Counted from the first letter of the stretch, positions 1 to 9,219 are shown. The stretch: 64,000 nucleotides of DNA from Candidatus Heimdallarchaeum endolithica (GCA_021513715.1 CP084167.1:1814571-1878570), one strand, 5' to 3'. Notes: generated from the letters alone by a model not told the origin. Translations and numbers: made by a program.

Positions 1-78
1 AATTAGTTAAAACTCTTTGTTTCAATATTTCAATTATCAACTTGATTTTTGTACGCAAATCTTGCGCTCGGGAAAGAT

Positions 79-405
79 CTATCCTGGAGGGAGGAAGAAC
101 TTACCACTCATTGAGCCAGAGGAGGAGGTTGAGTGCTCCTCCTCCACGGAAACTAGAAAATTATTTTTCTTCTCACGTGAGAAAGGATAAAAGGAAGACC
201 AAGAACTAAAGAAAGGTAAAAAAAGAGAGGACAAACCTTTAAATCCTATATTATGAGAAGCGTTACGGTCGCTGTTGAGCTCTAAACCACAAGCAACACA
301 ACGATAGAGTCCTCGACTAACTCGTGAAGTCTTGGAAGTACGGCCACATTGAGAACAAGTTTGACTGGTGTAATGAAAATACTCCAAAACAGTTAAATCT
401 GTTTT
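79..405 (-). pseudogene. tnpB: TnpB (IS200/IS605 OrfB) C-terminal remnant
   Basis: Only the C-terminal end of a TnpB protein remains. The YTSQTCSQCG ... CVACG zinc ribbon and the following DRNASHNI, which holds the third RuvC Asp, are diagnostic of OrfB. The protein should be about 350-400 residues; here homology stops near position 400, directly against the start of the peptidase gene, so the nuclease core is missing. After the stop codon, a perfect CGCAA/TTGCG hairpin (54-66) could be the right-end hairpin of the element. The remnant cannot encode an active nuclease. The identification rests on motifs seen; the deletion history is inferred. Confidence 0.8.
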
Positions 406-406
406 G
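385..406. repeat. Perfect 8-bp inverted repeat at TnpB/peptidase junction
   Basis: CAAAACAG (385-392) and CTGTTTTG (399-406) form a perfect stem with a 6-nt TTAAAT loop. It lies where TnpB homology ends and just upstream of the peptidase start codon. It may be a deletion scar or simply part of the old tnpB gene. Confidence 0.5.
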
Positions 407-421
407 ATGGAGATACTCTTA

Positions 422-2389
422 ATGAGCTTAGAAAATTTAATAAAAATTGTTTCAAAAGAATTATCTGGAGAACGTGCAAAGAGATACACAGAAAAAGTTT
501 CTAATTATCATAGAATACAAGCTAGTTCAGGATTCTTAGATGCAATTGGATTTATAAAAAGTGAATTAGAGAGAATAGGAGACAAAAATTATAAGGTTGA
601 GGAATTTATCGCAGATGGTAAAAAAAATAATTATTCGTGGTATTCTCCAATCTCCTGGGAAATTAATGATGGTTTCCTAAGAATGATAGAACCTGAATGC
701 TTTTACTTGTGTAGGTTTAATGAAACACCAGAAAGTATTGCCACACATTCAAAGAAGACAGATGTTAAAGCAGAATTAGTTGATATTGAGGATGCAACCA
801 ACAAAGAGATTCTCAAAAAAGAGAATATTGAAGGTAAAATTGTATTAACAAGCGCTTCTATTAAAAGCATAAAAGAAAAAATTTTCGAATTAGGCGCTCT
901 AGGAGTCATAATTTATCCTACAGAAAAACGTGCAGTTGGAAAAGAAAATTTGATTCAATATGTTGGATTGTGGCCAAATGAGGAAGATGCGGAAATGACA
1001 ACATTTGGCTTTTCAATATCTAGAAAACAAGCAATGATGCTAAAGAATTATCTTAAAAAAGAGAAAGTGGTTCTTCATGCAAAAATTGATTCTAAGCTTT
1101 ATACTGGAAAACTCCACGTTTTGACAACAAAAATAGATGGAAATAGTAAAAATGATGGAGAAATCGTTTTAATAGCACACATTTGTCATCCCTACCCTTC
1201 TGCTAATGATAATGCATCAGGAAGCGGACTACTATTAGAAATATTTAGAACATTAAAAAAACTAGTAGAAAAAAAAATTGTTGTTCCTAAAAGATCAATC
1301 AGATTTTTATGGGTACCAGAATTTAATGGAACAATTCCATGGATAAAAAAACAAGTAGAAGAAGGTATATGGAATCCCGTTTTCTGTATCAATTTAGATA
1401 TGGTAGGTGAACATCCAGGAATAATTGGAGAACCATTTACTGTAAGTCAATCAAGTGTTTCCATACCATTTTTCCTTAATGATTTAATAGCAGAATTAAT
1501 AGAAAAATGCAAGGACAACCCATTATTAATTGAACAGTCAGGTTGGAACCACCCCTGGAATTGTAGAATGAAACCTTTTGCAGGAGGTTCTGATCACATT
1601 TTATTTACAGATGAACCAGTTAGAATCCCATCAGTAATGTTTGGGCATGAAGACAGATTTTGGCACACAAATTTAGATACAATAGAGAAGGTTGATTCAA
1701 CAGAACTAAAACGTGTTGGTGTCCTTACAGTTTCTACAGTTTTATCATCTATAAATGAAACACAATTCAGTAATGAAATTCTGTTGTCATACATCACAGG
1801 ATTTATGAAAAGAAAAAGTCAAGTTATTGCATTTTTACAGAATAAATTACAAAACTTGCAGAAAAAAAGCGCTAATTATGTAGAATTAAGCATACTAGAA
1901 AGATTATGTGATACTTTTTTCGATAATGAAAAAGAAAAGGTAAGAAGTATTAAAAATCATTTTAAAAACTTCAATGAAGAATTGCTAGAATTTGTAGAGT
2001 CAGAGCTAAACCACACAAAAAATGAAATAAATAAACTAACACCAAAAAGTGAGACATCCAGTAATATCAAAATTGACGAATTATATTTGAAAAAAATTGA
2101 AAGAAAATGGAAAGGTCCATTTAACATTAGCGAAATTTTTTCTTTGTTAAACAAAGAGAAAGAACAAGAAAATATCCTTAAAGAAGAAGAAAAAAGTTTG
2201 ATTAAGTTTATTCAATCATCTTATTTTGGTGGATCAGTGCTTGAGTTAATAAATTTGATTAACAATAGAAGAACACTACTAGACATTTTAGTGAATTACA
2301 CATTAGCCTTTTACAACATTCCTGAATTAAGCGCAATTGAAAATTTCTTCAAATATTTAAAGTCTAAAGAGCTTATTAAACTATCGTAA
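422..2389 (+). CDS. M28-family zinc aminopeptidase-like protein with PA insert
   Basis: Predicted metallo-aminopeptidase of about 655 residues. An N-terminal domain with a protease-associated-like segment (IEGKIVLTSAS, GALGVIIYP) precedes an M28 core. Candidate zinc ligands are His in AHICHP, Asp in NDNASGSG, Glu in WVPEFNG, Asp in NLDMVGE and His in FWHTNLDT, the last matching the family's final ligand. The C-terminal 200 residues are helical and charged, and I do not recognise them. ATG 422 was chosen because GGAG lies 9 nt upstream; ATG 407 is an in-frame alternative. No signal peptide is visible, so it is probably cytosolic. Its natural promoter region is replaced by tnpB remains. The DUF4910/DUF2172 class is a close alternative. 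Substrate unknown. Confidence 0.75.
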   Translation: MSLENLIKIVSKELSGERAKRYTEKVSNYHRIQASSGFLDAIGFIKSELERIGDKNYKVEEFIADGKKNNYSWYSPISWEINDGFLRMIEPECFYLCRFNETPESIATHSKKTDVKAELVDIEDATNKEILKKENIEGKIVLTSASIKSIKEKIFELGALGVIIYPTEKRAVGKENLIQYVGLWPNEEDAEMTTFGFSISRKQAMMLKNYLKKEKVVLHAKIDSKLYTGKLHVLTTKIDGNSKNDGEIVLIAHICHPYPSANDNASGSGLLLEIFRTLKKLVEKKIVVPKRSIRFLWVPEFNGTIPWIKKQVEEGIWNPVFCINLDMVGEHPGIIGEPFTVSQSSVSIPFFLNDLIAELIEKCKDNPLLIEQSGWNHPWNCRMKPFAGGSDHILFTDEPVRIPSVMFGHEDRFWHTNLDTIEKVDSTELKRVGVLTVSTVLSSINETQFSNEILLSYITGFMKRKSQVIAFLQNKLQNLQKKSANYVELSILERLCDTFFDNEKEKVRSIKNHFKNFNEELLEFVESELNHTKNEINKLTPKSETSSNIKIDELYLKKIERKWKGPFNISEIFSLLNKEKEQENILKEEEKSLIKFIQSSYFGGSVLELINLINNRRTLLDILVNYTLAFYNIPELSAIENFFKYLKSKELIKLS

Positions 2390-2667
2390 AAACTAAAAAA
2401 CTACCGCATAGCACTTTTTATGATTTACTTTCTTACGTAAGTTTTTCGCACTCAGTCTTTCAAGAGAGAAAACTAACAAAAGTTTAATCTCTTGAGAACT
2501 CAACCAAACATACAATGGCAGCAGAGTCAAACTAGAAGCCAGATTATTACCCATAATAATTTTTTAACATGCGATTTTCTAAATAAAATTTCAGAAACGA
2601 AATTATTTTAATATATGAAAGGTATACACCTTTAAGGAATTTAATATAAAGTTGGAGAAAAAGTAAA
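2390..2667. other. Intergenic region with stem-loop and promoter
   Basis: No gene is visible. CAAGAGA (2461-2467) pairs with TCTCTTG (2488-2494), with an inner AAACT/AGTTT stem, giving a hairpin 72 nt after the peptidase stop. A CTTACGTAAG palindrome lies at 2432-2441. TATA-like TTTTAATATA near 2607-2616 or TTTAATATA near 2640 could serve the downstream gene. Confidence 0.45.
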
Positions 2668-3447
2668 ATGTCTAAAGATCAAGTAAAAAGTTTAGTTAAT
2701 TCAGTAGCTGTATTAAAAGAAATGGTTGAAAATATCGTCAAAGTTGTACAAAAAAGATTTGAAGAATTTGAACAAGAAATTACAGCAATAAAGAAAGAAC
2801 TTCAAGAAATCAGATCAGGAGCTAAAGTAGAAAGTTCTACTTATGATTATTCAGGATTAGAAAATAAGTTAAACAAATTAGAAACTCGGTTAGAAAAGTT
2901 AAATGAGAAGTTCCTTCTATCAATTGCAGCAAAAACTGTTGAAAAAAGAGAAACAGAAGTGATTCCTAAAACTCCAGCTCCAGAACCAAAACCAACTCCA
3001 GTAACAGCACCAACCCCAGAACCAAAACCAACTCCACAAGTAACAGCACCACCTCCAGAACCAAAACCAACTCCAGTAACAGCACCAACCCCAGAACCAA
3101 AACCAACTCCACAAGTAACAGCACCACCTCCAGAACCAAAACCAACTCCAGTAACAGCACCAACCCCAGAACCAAAACCAACTCCACAAGTAACAGCACC
3201 AGCGACTAAACCAGTTCCTTCTAGCGAAAGAGATGTAAGTCCAATTGCCAAAGAAGCACCAAGTGCACCAATTCCTTCACCCCCAAAGGTTGCTCAACCT
3301 ACCACTCCACAGCCTTTTACTCCATCACGCATTGATAGAGTAGCAAAATCATTAGAAAAACAAGAAACTCCAAGTACAACAGAGGAACCTGCCTCAGGAG
3401 ACAAAGCAGAGTTATTAAAAGCATTAAAGGAATTAGAAGAATTGTAA
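2668..3447 (+). CDS. Coiled-coil protein with Pro-rich tandem repeat
   Basis: Unrecognised 259-residue protein. Residues 1-95 are predicted coiled coil with heptad-like spacing and two helical stretches. Residues about 103-175 are a Pro/Thr/Lys tandem repeat: a 25-residue unit built around PEPKPTP present about three times, encoded by near-identical 75-bp DNA repeats. A second low-complexity linker follows, and the protein ends in an amphipathic helix, ALKELEEL. Seven of these last residues are identical to the C-terminal tail of the Roadblock protein at 38341-38868. No membrane segment or enzyme motif is seen. The architecture suggests a scaffold or tether; this is inference. Confidence 0.7.
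   Translation: MSKDQVKSLVNSVAVLKEMVENIVKVVQKRFEEFEQEITAIKKELQEIRSGAKVESSTYDYSGLENKLNKLETRLEKLNEKFLLSIAAKTVEKRETEVIPKTPAPEPKPTPVTAPTPEPKPTPQVTAPPPEPKPTPVTAPTPEPKPTPQVTAPPPEPKPTPVTAPTPEPKPTPQVTAPATKPVPSSERDVSPIAKEAPSAPIPSPPKVAQPTTPQPFTPSRIDRVAKSLEKQETPSTTEEPASGDKAELLKALKELEEL
3001..3198 (+). repeat. In-gene 75-bp tandem repeat (about 3 copies)
   Basis: Near-perfect direct repeats encode PEPKPTPVTAPT followed by PEPKPTPQVTAPP. DNA identity between copies is very high, which indicates recent expansion by slippage or unequal exchange. Copy number is likely to vary between strains. Confidence 0.85.
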
Positions 3448-3519
3448 CCTTTTTTTTTAAAAAAAATAAGTAATGTAATAAGAAGAAAATTCTTTAATGC
3501 TTAAAAATCATTGTGTATA

Positions 3520-4557
3520 ATGATTTTTCCATTTATAATTTATCTATTAGCGTTTGTATTACCAGCATCAATTTCTCTTGCTATATTTCCATTTTTCATA
3601 AAAAAAATGTTATCCATAGGTAAATATGGAATTGATATTCACAAGAAAGAACAACCAAAAGTTGCTGAAATGGGAGGAATAGTTACTTTATTTGCAATAA
3701 TACTTAGTTCAGTAATTTTGATTTTACTAGTACAAGAACAATCAATGAAATTGGAGATCATGGTATTTACTATAACTTTAACAATAGCAGGAATTATAGG
3801 GATTATCGACGATATTCGCCCACTGGGAGCAATTATGAAACCTATACTGCTATTGCTTGCAGCAGCACCTATAATAATTTCAGGTTATTTTACTCCACAA
3901 CCAGTATTACCATTTGTTGGAAAAACTAGATTAACAATCGTTTACTACCTCTTACTCCCATTTGTAATTTCTGTTACATCTAACTCAGTTAATATGATTG
4001 ATGTTTATAATGGTTCTATGGCTTCAACTACAATAATTATTTTAGTTTGCATTTTCATTTCTAATGGAATAATAAATGGTTTCCAATTTACTACTCTCAA
4101 CACAACTAACATCTATATTTTGATTATGCTAGCTGCAGCTTTTTCATTTTGGCTTTTCAATCGATACCCTGCTAAGGTTTTTGCTGGAGACACGGGTAGT
4201 TTAATTTTTGGTGCAGCACTTGGTGCAATTGCTGTACTCGGTAAACTGGAAATAGTTGTAATAATAGCAATGATTCCTTTGATAATGAACTCTTTTGGAA
4301 TTATAAGCAGTGTAAAAGGATTAAAAGAAAGAAGAGAGATTAAAGTACGTCCAACTTCAATGACTGAAGATTGGAAGCTTCAAGCAACAAGAGATTCTGG
4401 AGCACCTATTACACTTGCAGGATTAGTCCTACAAAAAGGGCCATTACGGGAGGATGATGTAGTAAAAGCTTTTAATATTTTAGTTATTAACAGTGGATTT
4501 TTGTCTATAATTACAGCAATATTAATCTGGGTAACAGAAACTTTTTTGGTGAAATAA
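3520..4557 (+). CDS. UDP-GlcNAc:dolichyl-phosphate GlcNAc-1-P transferase family
   Basis: Polytopic membrane enzyme of the MraY/WecA/ALG7 family (glycosyltransferase group 4), 345 residues with about ten hydrophobic segments. Family motifs are present: IIDDIRPLG (catalytic Asp pair), NMIDVYNG (the NxxDxxNG motif) and FAGDTGS. It should transfer a GlcNAc-1-phosphate to a polyprenyl or dolichyl phosphate to begin N-glycan assembly, with the active site on the cytosolic face. ATG 3520 is taken over an upstream TTG. It is followed without gap by a small membrane protein in the same transcript. The sugar is inferred from the family, not proven. Confidence 0.85.
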   Translation: MIFPFIIYLLAFVLPASISLAIFPFFIKKMLSIGKYGIDIHKKEQPKVAEMGGIVTLFAIILSSVILILLVQEQSMKLEIMVFTITLTIAGIIGIIDDIRPLGAIMKPILLLLAAAPIIISGYFTPQPVLPFVGKTRLTIVYYLLLPFVISVTSNSVNMIDVYNGSMASTTIIILVCIFISNGIINGFQFTTLNTTNIYILIMLAAAFSFWLFNRYPAKVFAGDTGSLIFGAALGAIAVLGKLEIVVIIAMIPLIMNSFGIISSVKGLKERREIKVRPTSMTEDWKLQATRDSGAPITLAGLVLQKGPLREDDVVKAFNILVINSGFLSIITAILIWVTETFLVK

Positions 4558-4827
4558 ATGAAGTATTATAAAATAGTTCCAAGATTGAGGAGTATAATAG
4601 GATTAGAATTTTTTGTTTTTGTAACATTTTTAGCTATCTGCGAATTAATCAACATACTAATTGTAAATCTTATCCCAAACACCACCGATACATTCTTAGC
4701 TTTTGTATACGGATTTTTAGAGATAGGAGGAAGCGCTATTTTAGTTGGAGTTTGGTTAATAATCTGGTACGTTTTAACAAAAAGATTGATGAAAAATAGT
4801 AAATTAGAATCTGCAGCTAAAAAATAA
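4558..4827 (+). CDS. Small two-TM membrane protein
   Basis: Unrecognised 89-residue protein with two hydrophobic helices (about residues 13-38 and 48-72) and a basic C-terminus (KRLMKNSK). Its ATG follows the stop codon of the GlcNAc-1-P transferase directly, so the two are very likely co-translated. It may be an accessory subunit of that enzyme, by context only. Confidence 0.6.
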   Translation: MKYYKIVPRLRSIIGLEFFVFVTFLAICELINILIVNLIPNTTDTFLAFVYGFLEIGGSAILVGVWLIIWYVLTKRLMKNSKLESAAKK

Positions 4828-4847
4828 AAAGGAAAAATACATTAAAG

Positions 4848-5513
4848 TTACGAAGAAACTTTTTGCGATTCTAAAAGATATAATCGTTTCTTTAGTGAAT
4901 GATATTTTTTCGCAAATTCTAGGCTTGAAACTTCATAATCCTCAAACTTCTGTTCGAGAGCAAACAATTCATTTTCTACTTTTAATATTTCATCCTCAAG
5001 TAGTTTTGATTTCTCTTGAGCGATAACATTTTCTGAAACGCTACTTCTTTCTTTTTGCTCAATTTCTGCTAATTCTTTTCTTTTTTGCTGTAATATTTGA
5101 ACTAATTGAGATTTTTGATTATTTAACATTGCTATTTCTGATGTTGGATCTTCCCATGTAGTTTCTGCGTAGGAAACCATTTTTGCCTTTACTCTTTGAA
5201 ACAGGCGTTTTACTTCTGCAATTACTTGAAATATGTGATAAGTTGGTCTCCACCTGGCTAACATTCTCATTGAAAGAATTCCATCTTCTACATTTGGATG
5301 TTCCATAGGGGTATTAACATAGATAGTTGGAGGGATATTTGGGAAATCATTCGAAATAACAATCTCTATTTCTGCATTTTTTGTACCTGTATAGGTTTGA
5401 ACTGGAACATATCCTTTCCATATTCTTAAATTACCATCCTTAGGTTCAAAACCATAAGCTCTTTCATAAATAAATTGGGCCTCTCGACTTAGGATTTCAT
5501 CAGAAATAGTCAT
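4848..5513 (-). CDS. UEV-domain/coiled-coil protein, ESCRT-I Vps23 (TSG101)-like
   Basis: 221 residues. Residues 1-115 have a ubiquitin-conjugating fold: PPTIYV corresponds to the E2 PPxV strand, HPNV (72-75) to the HPN motif, and GILSMRML...W.P aligns with GRICVGVL...W.P of active E2s, placing Ser81 where the catalytic Cys should be. It is therefore a UEV (inactive E2 variant). Residues 128-192 are a strong coiled coil, and the last 30 residues (SSLEFAKKYHSLKKRLYLLE) resemble the steadiness box of Vps23/TSG101. The UEV, coiled coil, steadiness box order is that of ESCRT-I Vps23. It probably binds ubiquitin and recruits ESCRT machinery; that role is inferred. No other ESCRT gene is in the window. 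Confidence 0.75.
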   Translation of the reverse strand: MTISDEILSREAQFIYERAYGFEPKDGNLRIWKGYVPVQTYTGTKNAEIEIVISNDFPNIPPTIYVNTPMEHPNVEDGILSMRMLARWRPTYHIFQVIAEVKRLFQRVKAKMVSYAETTWEDPTSEIAMLNNQKSQLVQILQQKRKELAEIEQKERSSVSENVIAQEKSKLLEDEILKVENELFALEQKFEDYEVSSLEFAKKYHSLKKRLYLLESQKVSS

Positions 5514-5716
5514 ATTTAATCAACACTCCTTGAATCTAATTAACGAATCCCCTATAAATAACTTCCTTTTTAACTTTGAAGATTAACTCTTATTCTCTAA
5601 CTACAGAAATTCAGTTTACAAAATCCATTGTTGTTAGAAGATGGACGCTTGTTAAAATTAGGTATCCCTAACTTTAAAAATAAAATAGTTGGAGTTAGAT
5701 TCAAACAGTGGAAAAA

Positions 5717-7552
5717 ATGAGAATCGCAATTATCGATATAGAAAAGTGTAAACCTTCAAAATGTGGCAAAGTATGTTACAAATATTGCCCTCCAGTAAGG
5801 ATGGGACAAGAAACTATTACATTTGATGGGTCAGAAAATAAAGCTGTTATACATGAAGAATTATGTACTGGGTGTGGTATTTGCATTAAAAAATGCCCTT
5901 TCCATTGTATAAAAATTATAAACTTACCAGAAGAGTTGGATGATCAGGTTACACACAGGTATAGCATTAATGGCTTCAAACTACACAGATTACCAATGCC
6001 TTCATTTGGAAGCGTGATAGGATTAGTAGGCCAAAACGGCTCAGGGAAAACTACAACCCTTAACATTCTATCTGGAGAATTAAAACCAAACCTCGGAAAC
6101 TATGAAAATCCTCCTGAATGGGATGAGATAATTGAACATTATAGAGGAACAATAATCCAAGATTACTTCTCAAAGTTAGTAAATAAAGAATTAAAAGTAG
6201 TAAAGAAACCCCAAAGCGTTGATAGACTACCCAGAGTAGTTAAAGGTAAGGTATCAGAACTGTTGAAAAAAGTCGACGAAAGAGGAATTATTGACGAAAT
6301 AAAAACAGAGTTTTCTTTAGAAAATGTATGGGATAGAGAAATTTCTAAACTTAGTGGAGGTGAACTTCAACGACTTGCAATTGCAGCCACAGTAGTAAGA
6401 GATGCCGATGTTTACATGTTTGATGAACCAACTAGTTACTTAGATATAAATGAGAGAGTTCGTATTTCTAAGTACATCAACGATATGCAAGCAACAAATA
6501 GAACAATAATTGTTGTTGAACATGACCTAGCGATGTTGGACTATGTAAGTGAAAATATTCATATCTATTATGGGCAAGCAGGAGCTTATGGAATTGTAAG
6601 TCAACCAATGAGCGTCCGTGAGGGAATAAATGTTTTCTTAGATGGTTATATTCCCTCAGAAAACATGCGTTTCAGAGACACTAGCATCATATTTAGGAAA
6701 GCTTCACTAGCATCAACAAGCTTATCACACAGGATAGCGATTAGATATGGAGATATAACAAAAAAATTTGATACATTCAAACTGCAAGTGAAAGGAGGAG
6801 AAATACATAAGGGAGAGGTTATAGGAATAATAGGTCCAAATGGTATAGGTAAAACAACCTTTGTAAAGATACTAGCGGGAGTATTAGAACCCACCACAAT
6901 GTCTCAACCTATTGAATTGTTGAGCGAAATCCTTGAAATAGACAAGAAACTTGCAGATGATGAAGAGAAAAAAGTAATTGTAAGCCACAAACCTCAATAT
7001 CTCTATACTGAATCAGAAGAAACAGTAGAAAGTTATCTAAGAGAAATAAGTCCTGAGATTCTTACTGGAGCATGGTACAGAACAGAAATAGTTAAACCAC
7101 TAGATATAGAGAAATTAAAAGATCAACCATTAAATGAATTATCAGGAGGAGAACTTCAGAGAGTTTCTATTGCAGCATGTTTATCTAGAAAAGCTCATTT
7201 ATACCTATTAGATGAACCATCAGCTTATATTTCTGCAGAAGATAGAGTAAGTACTGCGAGAGTGATAAAGAGAGTAATTAGTCATTATGAAGCAACTGCT
7301 TTAGTAGTGGAACACGATGTAATGATGCTTAATTTTCTAAGCGACAATCTCATTGTCTTTGAAGGAACCCCTGGAAGAGAAGGAAAAAGCACTTCTATTA
7401 TGTCTCTACAACAAGGAATGAACAAGTTTCTCAAAAAAATGGAAATAACTTTTAGACAAGATCCAAAAACTCTTCGACCACGTGTTAATAAGAAAGATTC
7501 TCAATTGGATAAAAAACAAAAAGCTGAAGGAAAATATTTTGTTGCTCTTTAA
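5717..7552 (+). CDS. abcE1: ABCE1/Rli1 ribosome-recycling ATPase
   Basis: 611 residues with the full ABCE1 architecture. The N-terminal Fe-S domain has eight Cys in two clusters (CKPSKCGKVCYKYCP and CTGCGICIKKCPFHC). Two nucleotide-binding domains follow with Walker A GQNGSGKTT and GPNGIGKTT, signatures LSGGELQR in both, and Walker B MFDEPT and LLDEPS, joined by the hinge. The enzyme splits ribosomes after termination together with aRF1 or Pelota. ATG 5717 matches the usual start (MRIAIIDIEKC); GTG 5708 is an alternative. It diverges from the UEV gene across a roughly 200-bp promoter region. Confidence 0.97.
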   Translation: MRIAIIDIEKCKPSKCGKVCYKYCPPVRMGQETITFDGSENKAVIHEELCTGCGICIKKCPFHCIKIINLPEELDDQVTHRYSINGFKLHRLPMPSFGSVIGLVGQNGSGKTTTLNILSGELKPNLGNYENPPEWDEIIEHYRGTIIQDYFSKLVNKELKVVKKPQSVDRLPRVVKGKVSELLKKVDERGIIDEIKTEFSLENVWDREISKLSGGELQRLAIAATVVRDADVYMFDEPTSYLDINERVRISKYINDMQATNRTIIVVEHDLAMLDYVSENIHIYYGQAGAYGIVSQPMSVREGINVFLDGYIPSENMRFRDTSIIFRKASLASTSLSHRIAIRYGDITKKFDTFKLQVKGGEIHKGEVIGIIGPNGIGKTTFVKILAGVLEPTTMSQPIELLSEILEIDKKLADDEEKKVIVSHKPQYLYTESEETVESYLREISPEILTGAWYRTEIVKPLDIEKLKDQPLNELSGGELQRVSIAACLSRKAHLYLLDEPSAYISAEDRVSTARVIKRVISHYEATALVVEHDVMMLNFLSDNLIVFEGTPGREGKSTSIMSLQQGMNKFLKKMEITFRQDPKTLRPRVNKKDSQLDKKQKAEGKYFVAL

Positions 7553-7556
7553 ACCT

Positions 7557-7988
7557 TCACTTTTTATCTTTTAAATGATCAAACCATTCTGGAAGTTTAA
7601 TTTCATCTATTGGTACACTATCTCCAGGCAAATATGGCTTGATATCCAACACCGGAGTTCCATCTATAGCATCAATTCTATCGATAAATATTTTATTTCC
7701 TTCTATTTTCAGAACTTTAACTTTAGTCAATCCAATAGGGTTAGGTCTAGCCGGACTGCGACAAGCGAAAACTCCTGTTTCCACCTCCACATCGAGATTT
7801 GGAGGATGAGCTAACACTTGTGAACGATCTTTAGATGTATCTCTCATTGAAATCCACCATAATACAAAAATATAGTTGAAAAATTGGAGATGCCTTAATC
7901 CTGGAGAATAATGTTTAGATAATTCAATAAAGCAAGAATCTTCTTCAATTCTAACTTTTCCAATTTGCTGTATTTTGAAATATGACAT
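7557..7988 (-). CDS. trmO: TrmO-family tRNA t6A37 N6-methyltransferase
   Basis: 143 residues, a full-length YaeB/TsaA/TrmO beta-barrel domain. Diagnostic motifs are GVFACRSPARPNPIGLT and DGTPVLDIKPYLPGD. The family uses SAM to methylate t6A at position 37 of certain tRNAs; substrate choice in archaea is less established. Convergent with abcE1, with a gap of 4 bp. The t6A-forming KEOPS subunit Pcc1 is encoded elsewhere in this window. Confidence 0.88.
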   Translation of the reverse strand: MSYFKIQQIGKVRIEEDSCFIELSKHYSPGLRHLQFFNYIFVLWWISMRDTSKDRSQVLAHPPNLDVEVETGVFACRSPARPNPIGLTKVKVLKIEGNKIFIDRIDAIDGTPVLDIKPYLPGDSVPIDEIKLPEWFDHLKDKK

Positions 7989-8159
7989 AATGTCACTTTT
8001 TTCTCATTTCTTATCAAACTTTCTCTTTAAATTTAGATTATAACTCTTTATTTGAAATGATTTACTTTTTTACTTAAATTTATGAGTATTACAAAAGTAT
8101 ATAGCAAAAAAAGACTATTTCAGTCTATTATTTAGAAAAAAGGATAGGAGACGGATTAT

Positions 8160-8390
8160 TTGAAAATAGCAAGTAACCAATATTTAAATGATAGATTTGA
8201 TATTAATCCCACCCAATCATTTGACGAAAAGCAGACTACAGAAACACTTATTGTTTTTCAATGTGCAGAATGTGGAACAAACTATTTTTTTCCACCGACA
8301 AGATGTAAACAAGTAAATTGCAATAATATTCACTTTAAGCCAATTATAGTTTCAGGGGTAGAAAAAGAAAAAATCTATAGCGGCTTTTAA
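8160..8390 (+). CDS. Small zinc-ribbon protein
   Basis: 76 residues, starting at TTG with AGGAG upstream (about 8145-8150). Contains CAEC (residue 38 on) and CKQVNC, a likely four-Cys zinc ribbon preceded by FQ and followed by a short beta segment. This resembles the rubredoxin-like N-terminal ribbon of DUF35 proteins, but the OB domain is missing. It lies upstream of rpl15e in the same direction. Function unknown. Confidence 0.55.
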   Translation: MKIASNQYLNDRFDINPTQSFDEKQTTETLIVFQCAECGTNYFFPPTRCKQVNCNNIHFKPIIVSGVEKEKIYSGF

Positions 8391-8535
8391 TTAAAGCAAA
8401 TTGTTTTATCTTAAAATCAAATAGTTTTTTTGTACTGGGGATTTTGTGAAAATAAACATAAATAATAAGCTTTAAAATTCAACTCCAAAACTTGCATTAA
8501 CAACGAGATGTCGAAAGGAATCGTTGGTGAGTATA

Positions 8536-9165
8536 ATGACTAAGAGTATGTACAGATATATCTCAGATTTTTGGAAAAAAAGGAATAGTCCAGAATTTAA
8601 AGAATTAATGCGAAATAGGATTATTGCATGGAGAAGAGAAGGAGCTCTTCAAAGAATAGAAAGACCAACAAGAATAGACAGAGCGAGAGCTCTAGGTTAT
8701 AAAGCAAAACAAGGATATATTGTTGTTCGTTCAAGAGTAAGACGAGGAGGAAGGAGAAAGAAGCGACCTGTTCGAGGAAGAAAATCTAGAAATTTAGGTG
8801 TAAACAAAATCACTCCAAAAAAGAGCATAAAATTAATTGCTGAAGAACGTGCAGCAAGAAAATATCCTAACTTAGAAGTCTTAAACAGCTACTGGGTAGG
8901 ACAAGACGGTAGACATAAATGGTTTGAAATAATCATGGTTGATCCTCAACATCCTGCGATAGCAAAAGATCATCGAACTTCCTGGTTATCAGACTTTGAA
9001 TACAGAGGAGACAAAAAATATTACATAAAACGTGGCAACCAAAGAGGAAGAGTGTTCAGAGGTAAAACAAGTTCTGGAAAGAAGATGAGAGGACAAAGGA
9101 AAAAAGGTATAGGAACTGAAAAGAACAGACCTTCGTTAAGAAGACATCATCGAAGAGGAAATTAG
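8536..9165 (+). CDS. rpl15e: Ribosomal protein L15e (eL15)
   Basis: 209 residues, colinear with archaeal/eukaryotic L15e: [11 protein letters not shown] start, the basic [22 protein letters not shown] patch, and C-terminal [23 protein letters not shown] large-subunit protein that contacts 23S rRNA. ATG 8536 is chosen over upstream TTG/GTG codons because it fits the family start and has GGTGAG upstream. It is followed by the COG1325 RNA-binding gene, a common archaeal order. Confidence 0.97.
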   Translation: MTKSMYRYISDFWKKRNSPEFKELMRNRIIAWRREGALQRIERPTRIDRARALGYKAKQGYIVVRSRVRRGGRRKKRPVRGRKSRNLGVNKITPKKSIKLIAEERAARKYPNLEVLNSYWVGQDGRHKWFEIIMVDPQHPAIAKDHRTSWLSDFEYRGDKKYYIKRGNQRGRVFRGKTSSGKKMRGQRKKGIGTEKNRPSLRRHHRRGN

Positions 9166-9219
9166 AAACTTTTTTCTATTTTATCATTTTTCTTTACACC
9201 AGATAATTGAGGGAAGCAA

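Noticed and set aside
3001..3198. Possible CRISPR-like repeat array
   Set aside because: Repeats are contiguous with no spacers and encode protein in frame.
2847..3251. Three long minus-strand ORFs rich in Gly/Val or Trp/Phe
   Set aside because: They are antisense shadows of the 75-bp Pro-rich repeat; the repeat unit is a multiple of three, which keeps every frame open.
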